Assembly (NCBI GenBank): GCA_025998755.1
Contig: AP024674.1
Location: 1,602,162 to 1,666,161, forward strand
Source: Armatimonadota bacterium
GTDB lineage: Bacteria > Armatimonadota > UBA5829 > DSUL01
Length of the DNA: 64,000 nt
Direction of reading: 5' to 3'
Both the position numbers and the translations under genes were made by a program. This document shows positions 59,488-64,000 of the stretch, piece after piece; position 1 is the stretch's first letter, and each line of letters begins with the position of its first letter. Under the pieces are notes generated by a model. It had not been told where the DNA came from. It saw only the letters and a program-made list of their open reading frames with translations, and made no database searches.

Positions 59488-61929
59488 ATGGCACGAGACG
59501 GCCGACCCTTCAACGGCCCATACGAGGGTGAGTATCTGAGCAGGGTGGCGTTCCCGATGGGTGGGATCGGAGCGGGGATGATCTGTCTGGAAGGAACCGG
59601 CGCGCTTTCGCATGTGTCGGTCCGCAATGCTCCGCAGGTGTTCAACGAGCCCCTGATGTTTGCCGCCATCTCATTCCCCGGCACAAACGCCGCGGCCAGG
59701 GTGCTGGAGGGACCTGTCCCCATGTGGAAGGCGTTCGGTCAGCCTGGTTCCGGCAACGGACAGGGAGGGAAGAGCTGGGGCCTCCCGCGCTTCGCAAAGG
59801 CCCGCTTCGAGACGCGCTTCCCGTTCGGAACGGTAACCCTGGAAGACCCGAAGTCCCCTGTCTCCGCCCGAATCACAGGCTGGAGCCCCTTCATCCCCGG
59901 CAATCCAGATGACTCCAGCCTTCCCGTGGCGGCTCTGGAATATGAGCTGACCAACAACTCCAGGACCGAGGTGGATGCTGTGTTCTCTTTCCACAGCGCC
60001 AATTTCATGTCCACCCGATCCGGCGGAGACGCCGTCCGCGAGGGTCCCGGTCACGGCATCATCCTGTGGCAGCCCGGTCCCGAGGACAAACCGTGGGAAC
60101 AGGGCGCCTTCTGGGCAGCCGTGGAGTCCGGCGGGGACGTGTTTACAGACTGCGCGTGGTTCCGCGGCGGATGGTTCGACCCGCTGACGATGATCTGGAA
60201 CATGGTATCACGTGGGGAGTACCACTACGCCGAACCGTACACCGACGGCCCTCCCAGCCCGGGAGGATCCATCTATGCTCCGCTGCGACTCAAGCCGGGA
60301 GAGACGCGAACCGTCCGGCTGATGATGGCCTGGCATTGCCCGGTGACCAACCAGACCCAGGGTGGAACAGCGCAGAGCCCGGAAGACTGCTGCGAGGGGT
60401 GCGACTGCGAGCAGCCCGAAGAGCAGACGTACGCTCCGTTCTATGCGTCGCTGTTCCCGGCCATCGAAGACGCGGCACGCTACTGGATGGCCAACTACAG
60501 GCGGCTGCGGGACGAGAGCGAGAAGTTCGCGAACGCCTTCTACGACACCACTCTGCCTCCAGAGGTGGTGGAGGCGGTGGCGGCCAATCTCACCATCCTG
60601 AAATCACCCACCGTGCTGCGGCAGAAGGATGGCCGGCTGTGGGCGTGGGAAGGGTGCCACGACGGATCCGGATGCTGCTATGGCTCCTGCACACACGTCT
60701 GGAACTACGCGCAGGCCATCTGTCATCTGTTCCCCTCTCTGGAGCGCACCCTGCGGGAGACGGAGTTCCGCGTTTCCCAGAACCGCCGGGGGCATCAGAC
60801 CTTCCGCTCGGCGCTACCCATCCGGCCCACAACGCACGAGTTCCACGCCGCGGCTGACGGACAGCTTGGCGGGATCATGAAGGTCTACCGGGAGTGGCGC
60901 ATCTCCGGAGATACTGAGTGGTTACGGAAACTGTGGCCGCAGGTGCGCCAGAGTCTGGACTACTGCATCTCCACCTGGGATCCGGACCATACCGGCCTTC
61001 TGATGGAGCCACACCATAACACATACGACATCGAGTTCTGGGGGCCGGACGGAATGTGCACCAGCTTCTATCTGGGCGCTTTGAAGGCCGCCAGCGAGAT
61101 GGGACGCGCGCTGGGCGATGAGCAGCCACTGTATGAGGAGCTCCTCCAGAAGGGCAAGAAGGCCATGGAGAGCGACCTTTTCGACGGAGAATACTTCTTC
61201 CAGAAAGTGATGTGGGAAGGACTGCACGCGAGCCCTCCACGCTACGATACGCCTGAAGCGAACCGCCTGCTGGAACGGGAGGGGCCGAAGTATCAGTACG
61301 GGGCCGGGTGTCTCTCGGACGGAGTGCTGGGCGCGTGGATCGGGAAGGTATGCGGAGTGCCGGACTTCCTGGACCGCGCCAAGGTGGACAGCCACCTGAA
61401 GGCGGTTCACAAATACAACCTGAGAAAGGATCTCTCGGACCACGCAAATACCCAGAGGCCGACCTATGCACTCGGGACGGAAGGGGGACTGCTGCTGTGC
61501 AGCTGGCCCAAGGGGGGCCAACTCTCGCTGCCGTTCGTATACGCAAACGAGGTGTGGACAGGAATCGAGTATCAGGTGGCCTCGCACCTGATGCTGGAAG
61601 GCATGGTGGAAGAAGGGCTGGAGATCGTCCGGGAGTGCCGCAAGCGGTACGATGGGCGGTTCCGGAACCCGTTCAACGAATACGAGTGCGGACACTGGTA
61701 TGCCCGGGCAATGGCCTCCTACGGACTGCTTCAAGGGCTCTCCGGGGCGCGCTACGATGCCGTGGAGCAGGTGCTGTATCTGCATCCGTCCGTCCACGGA
61801 GACTTCCGGAGCTTCCTGGCGACGGCACAGGGATACGGCATCGTGGGAGTGAAGGACGGCAAGCCGTTCCTGGAGGTGCGCTCGGGCGAGATCCCCGTGA
61901 AGCGGATTGACTACCGGCCCGCAAAGTAA
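59488..61929 (+). CDS. Glycoside hydrolase family 116 protein (beta-glucosidase/GBA2-like)
   Basis: An 813-residue GH116 enzyme: an N-terminal beta-sandwich (~1-330; VAFPMGGIGAGMICLEGTGA is the family opening) and an (alpha/alpha)6 barrel (~360-800). Active-site landmarks: GSCTHVWNYAQAICHLFP, HNTYDIEFWGPDGMCTSFY, GAGCLSDGVLGAW and ALGTEGGLLLCSWPKGG. No signal peptide, as in TxGH116, so it cleaves imported beta-glucosides or related sugars in the cytoplasm. It is Cys-rich near residues 305-315 (CCEGCDCEQ) and 390-400, unusual for the family. Followed after 37 bases by a mutarotase-like gene. Confidence 0.93.
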   Translation: MARDGRPFNGPYEGEYLSRVAFPMGGIGAGMICLEGTGALSHVSVRNAPQVFNEPLMFAAISFPGTNAAARVLEGPVPMWKAFGQPGSGNGQGGKSWGLPRFAKARFETRFPFGTVTLEDPKSPVSARITGWSPFIPGNPDDSSLPVAALEYELTNNSRTEVDAVFSFHSANFMSTRSGGDAVREGPGHGIILWQPGPEDKPWEQGAFWAAVESGGDVFTDCAWFRGGWFDPLTMIWNMVSRGEYHYAEPYTDGPPSPGGSIYAPLRLKPGETRTVRLMMAWHCPVTNQTQGGTAQSPEDCCEGCDCEQPEEQTYAPFYASLFPAIEDAARYWMANYRRLRDESEKFANAFYDTTLPPEVVEAVAANLTILKSPTVLRQKDGRLWAWEGCHDGSGCCYGSCTHVWNYAQAICHLFPSLERTLRETEFRVSQNRRGHQTFRSALPIRPTTHEFHAAADGQLGGIMKVYREWRISGDTEWLRKLWPQVRQSLDYCISTWDPDHTGLLMEPHHNTYDIEFWGPDGMCTSFYLGALKAASEMGRALGDEQPLYEELLQKGKKAMESDLFDGEYFFQKVMWEGLHASPPRYDTPEANRLLEREGPKYQYGAGCLSDGVLGAWIGKVCGVPDFLDRAKVDSHLKAVHKYNLRKDLSDHANTQRPTYALGTEGGLLLCSWPKGGQLSLPFVYANEVWTGIEYQVASHLMLEGMVEEGLEIVRECRKRYDGRFRNPFNEYECGHWYARAMASYGLLQGLSGARYDAVEQVLYLHPSVHGDFRSFLATAQGYGIVGVKDGKPFLEVRSGEIPVKRIDYRPAK

Positions 61930-61966
61930 GATCCAGCGGAGCCTGAACAGGAGGAAGGGACGCGAA

Positions 61967-62965
61967 GTGAATGCGCGGACAGTGTTGAGAGGACTGCTGG
62001 CAGCGACGGCCGCGGCCGTCCTGACCGCGGCGGCCGGGGAGGCGAAGGTGAGCATTGAGAAGATCCAGTACTACGGGCAGCCAAACTGCTATCTGCTGAC
62101 AAACGGAAGGGTGGACGTCATCGTCACGACGGACGTCGGCCCCCGGATCATCGCCTACCGTTTTACCGGGGGGCAGAATATCCTTTCGGAGATGCCGTTC
62201 GACGAGGTGGTGCGGACGGATTTGGGTGACTGGCGTCCTATGGGCGGACACCGTCTCTGGCACGCCCCCGAGGCGGTGCCGCGAAGCTACTCCCCGGACA
62301 ACGATCCGGTGGAGGTGGAGGTCTCCGAGGACACCGTCACGCTGACGCAGAAGGTGGAGCCGGCGACGGGCATTCAGAAGCAGATCGCGGTGACGCTGGC
62401 TCCGCAGGGCTCCCGCGTCACGGTTCGGCATACCCTGACAAACCGGGGGCTGTGGCCTGTGGAACTGGCTCCCTGGGCGTTGACCATCGTCCGTCCGGGC
62501 GGAGAACAGGTGATCCCGCAGGAGCCGTTCATCTCTCACGACGAGAAGAAGCTGCCGGCCCGTCCGCTGGTACTCTGGCACTATACGGATCTCTCCGACA
62601 GCAGGCTGAAGCTGGGAAAGCGCTTCATCCGGGTGACCACCGACCCGGCCAACGACAACCCCACGAAGCTGGGAGTGCTGAACACCCTGGGTTGGACGGC
62701 CTATCAGGTGGACGGAGCCCTGTTCATCAAGCGCTATCCGTTCCAGGACGGAGCCCGCTACCCGGACATGGGCTGCAACTATGAGACTTTCACGAAGGGC
62801 ACGTTCCTGGAGCTGGAGTCGCTGGGACCGCTGGCACGACTGGAGCCGGGAGAGAGCGCAACGCACGTGGAGCGATGGTATCTCTTCCCGGCCGTCCGAT
62901 CCTCCGCCGAGGACGACGAACTGGCGGCAGCCCTCGCGCCCGTGATCGCGCAGACGGCGGACTGA
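61967..62965 (+). CDS. Secreted DUF4380 / galactose-mutarotase-like protein
   Basis: A 332-residue exported beta-sandwich protein. The GTG at 61967 follows an AGGAGGAAGG site and begins a signal peptide (RTVLRGLLAATAAAVLTAAAG). Family-like parts: NCYLLTNGRVDVIVTTDVGPRIIAYRF, shown in part, WRPMGGHRLWHAPE and PWALTIVRPGG, which place it with aldose-1-epimerase-like folds. The epimerase catalytic His/Glu pair cannot be assigned with certainty. It probably binds or epimerises a sugar in the periplasm and is co-transcribed with the GH116 gene. Confidence 0.82.
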   Translation: MNARTVLRGLLAATAAAVLTAAAGEAKVSIEKIQYYGQPNCYLLTNGRVDVIVTTDVGPRIIAYRFTGGQNILSEMPFDEVVRTDLGDWRPMGGHRLWHAPEAVPRSYSPDNDPVEVEVSEDTVTLTQKVEPATGIQKQIAVTLAPQGSRVTVRHTLTNRGLWPVELAPWALTIVRPGGEQVIPQEPFISHDEKKLPARPLVLWHYTDLSDSRLKLGKRFIRVTTDPANDNPTKLGVLNTLGWTAYQVDGALFIKRYPFQDGARYPDMGCNYETFTKGTFLELESLGPLARLEPGESATHVERWYLFPAVRSSAEDDELAAALAPVIAQTAD

Positions 62966-62982
62966 GGAACCCCACCCGACTT

Positions 62983-63011
62983 GCTGGCCTGACCCCAAAG
63001 GTCAGGCCAGC
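62983..63011. terminator. Stem-loop at the convergent end of the mutarotase and dioxygenase genes
   Basis: A perfect 12-bp stem (62983-62994 with 63000-63011) and 5-nt loop; its right arm contains the stop codon of the minus-strand dioxygenase gene. There is no T run on either strand. Confidence 0.55.
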
Positions 63012-63790
63012 ACCGGAAACAGGTCTCCCTGGAGCGGCTCACCCGGCTTCAGACCCAGAGGATCCGTCACGCAGTGGGGCGCGCCGGTATAGATGGTACC
63101 ATCCTCCATATAGATGGTGATGAGGGCGCGCCTCGGCCGGTCCGTCTGGTTGGGCCCGGCGTAGTGGAACAGCAGCGAATCGTGAAAGGTGCAGCTGCCG
63201 GCCTTGAGTGGCTGCGGCACGGGCGTGAAATCCTTGCCTTCCGGCTCCGGCACCAGTGAGAAGATGTCCTGTGGATCCGTGAGGCTGATGGGCTCCAGCC
63301 ATCCCCAGCGGTGCGATCCGGGAACGAACCACATGCAGCCGTTCTCCTCCGTCACATCGTCCAGCGCCATCCAGCAGGAGAGCGAGCCGGACCGGTCGTG
63401 TGGCCAGTAGGGGAGATCCTGGTGCCAGGGTGAGGGCTTGCTGTCGCCGGGCATCTTGACCAACGCGTGATCATGCCACAGGCGCACCCGGCTGAAGCCG
63501 GAGAGTCTCTTTGCAATGGAGGCCAGCTTGGCGGACAGCACGCACGGCCGCAGGATATCGCTGGCTTGCCAGAGATTGACCATCTGGACAAAGACGCGAG
63601 CGTAATCGGAGTCCAGCAGGTTGCCCTTCGAGATCTCCTCGCGTAGGCGGACAGCCTCGTCCACTCCTCTACGGGCCGCCTCCAGCTCCTCAGGAGTGAA
63701 CACGTCCGGCAGACGGACATAGCCGTTCTGGCGGTAGAACTCGATCTGCTCCGCAGTCAGCGGATATTCAGCGGTCTCTGTGATGCCCAT
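63002..63790 (-). CDS. Phytanoyl-CoA dioxygenase (PhyH) family protein
   Basis: A 262-residue Fe(II)/2-oxoglutarate oxygenase. Iron ligands are His123 and Asp125 in WHQDLPYW and probably His209 in LLFHYAGPN; Arg220 would hold 2-oxoglutarate. The GCMWFVPGSHRWG stretch is typical of PhyH proteins. Bacterial members hydroxylate varied small molecules, so the substrate is open. ATG at 63790 with a GGAGAG site. Single gene with its own promoter region. Confidence 0.92.
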   Translation of the reverse strand: MGITETAEYPLTAEQIEFYRQNGYVRLPDVFTPEELEAARRGVDEAVRLREEISKGNLLDSDYARVFVQMVNLWQASDILRPCVLSAKLASIAKRLSGFSRVRLWHDHALVKMPGDSKPSPWHQDLPYWPHDRSGSLSCWMALDDVTEENGCMWFVPGSHRWGWLEPISLTDPQDIFSLVPEPEGKDFTPVPQPLKAGSCTFHDSLLFHYAGPNQTDRPRRALITIYMEDGTIYTGAPHCVTDPLGLKPGEPLQGDLFPVLA

Positions 63791-63823
63791 GGCAGCTCTC
63801 CGGCCAATGATGTTATTGCGGTT

Positions 63824-63853
63824 ATTCTACCTTATTGCGACCCAATCGCGCAA
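63824..63853 (-). promoter_or_regulatory. Probable promoter of the PhyH gene
   Basis: On the minus strand TTGCGC (63853-63848), 18 bases, TAGAAT (63829-63824), about 35 bases before the ATG. Confidence 0.4.
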
Positions 63854-63872
63854 CAACGAGCCCGCACGTGCG

Positions 63873-63901
63873 TTGAAAGCGGCCCGGCGGTATGATAGGA
63901 T
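63873..63901 (+). promoter_or_regulatory. Possible promoter for a gene beyond the right edge
   Basis: TTGAAA (63873-63878), 17 bases, TAGGAT (63896-63901). About 100 bases on, the window ends in an ATG (63998-64000) preceded by GAGGTC, which may be the first codon of the next gene. Confidence 0.4.
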
Positions 63902-64000
63902 AAGAGGTCAACAAGGTCTGTTCCGGCTGCGCAGAGCGGCCTTGAGCATAACAGCGGGCGACGCGGAGGCGCCGCGCCCGCGAGGTCAAAACGGCAAATG

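Noticed and set aside
62983-63011. True Rho-independent terminator with high confidence
   Set aside because: The 12-bp stem is strong but has no T run on either strand, so it is listed only as a lower-confidence stem-loop.

Overview
The window is a gene-dense, high-GC stretch of a bacterial chromosome with 43 protein-coding genes that I can support. I found no rRNA, tRNA, CRISPR array, transposase or phage gene. The cell looks diderm: there is a small beta-barrel-like protein ending in Phe, a PEP-CTERM protein and several secreted, export-dependent proteins. The mix of many sugar-active or TIM-barrel proteins, two orphan sugar ABC importers, very large multi-domain surface proteins and a recurring double OB-like 'SGI(R/K)V' module suggests Armatimonadota or a neighbouring lineage of free-living heterotrophs. 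The phylum is inferred from gene content, not from a marker gene. Fe-type superoxide dismutase and a complete 2-oxoglutarate dehydrogenase complex point to an aerobic, respiring cell.

Left part (1-16 kb): a secreted subtilisin-like protease with a clear promoter and terminator; an MsbA-type ABC exporter; an amino-sugar pair (NagA and a divergent NagB-like protein) facing a heparan-glucosaminide acetyltransferase-like membrane protein; a RecB/Cas4-like nuclease next to a DUF763 protein; a duplicated secreted protein; two sugar-enzyme-like proteins (GH20-like barrel, DUF1080) and a GNAT acetyltransferase.

Middle part (16-36 kb): sodB; then a run of seven tightly packed co-directional genes encoding two incomplete ABC sugar importers (RbsC-like and UgpAE-like, no ATPase for either) with a TIM-barrel-like secreted protein between them; a beta-barrel-like protein; a three-domain acyl ligase/ACP/acyltransferase facing an FAD oxidoreductase; and sucA-sucB-lpd followed by a macro-domain deacetylase.

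Surface-protein locus (36.9-48.5 kb, minus strand): a small PEP-CTERM protein, a structured noncoding segment, a 2747-residue repeat protein and an 852-residue companion. This is the most unusual part of the window.

Right part (48.6-64 kb): creatininase-like protein translationally coupled to RpiB; divergently, ADP-ribosylglycohydrolase coupled to oligoendopeptidase F; a small secreted protein; a glycosyltransferase; a secreted protein; a GNAT protein; an ECF sigma/anti-sigma pair; a fasciclin protein; a GH116 glucosidase with a mutarotase-like protein; and a phytanoyl-CoA dioxygenase-like protein. Two copies of a ~100-bp palindromic repeat lie 50 kb apart, both beside gene ends. GTG and TTG starts are common; I moved many starts downstream of the longest open frame where a Shine-Dalgarno site or signal peptide decided it.
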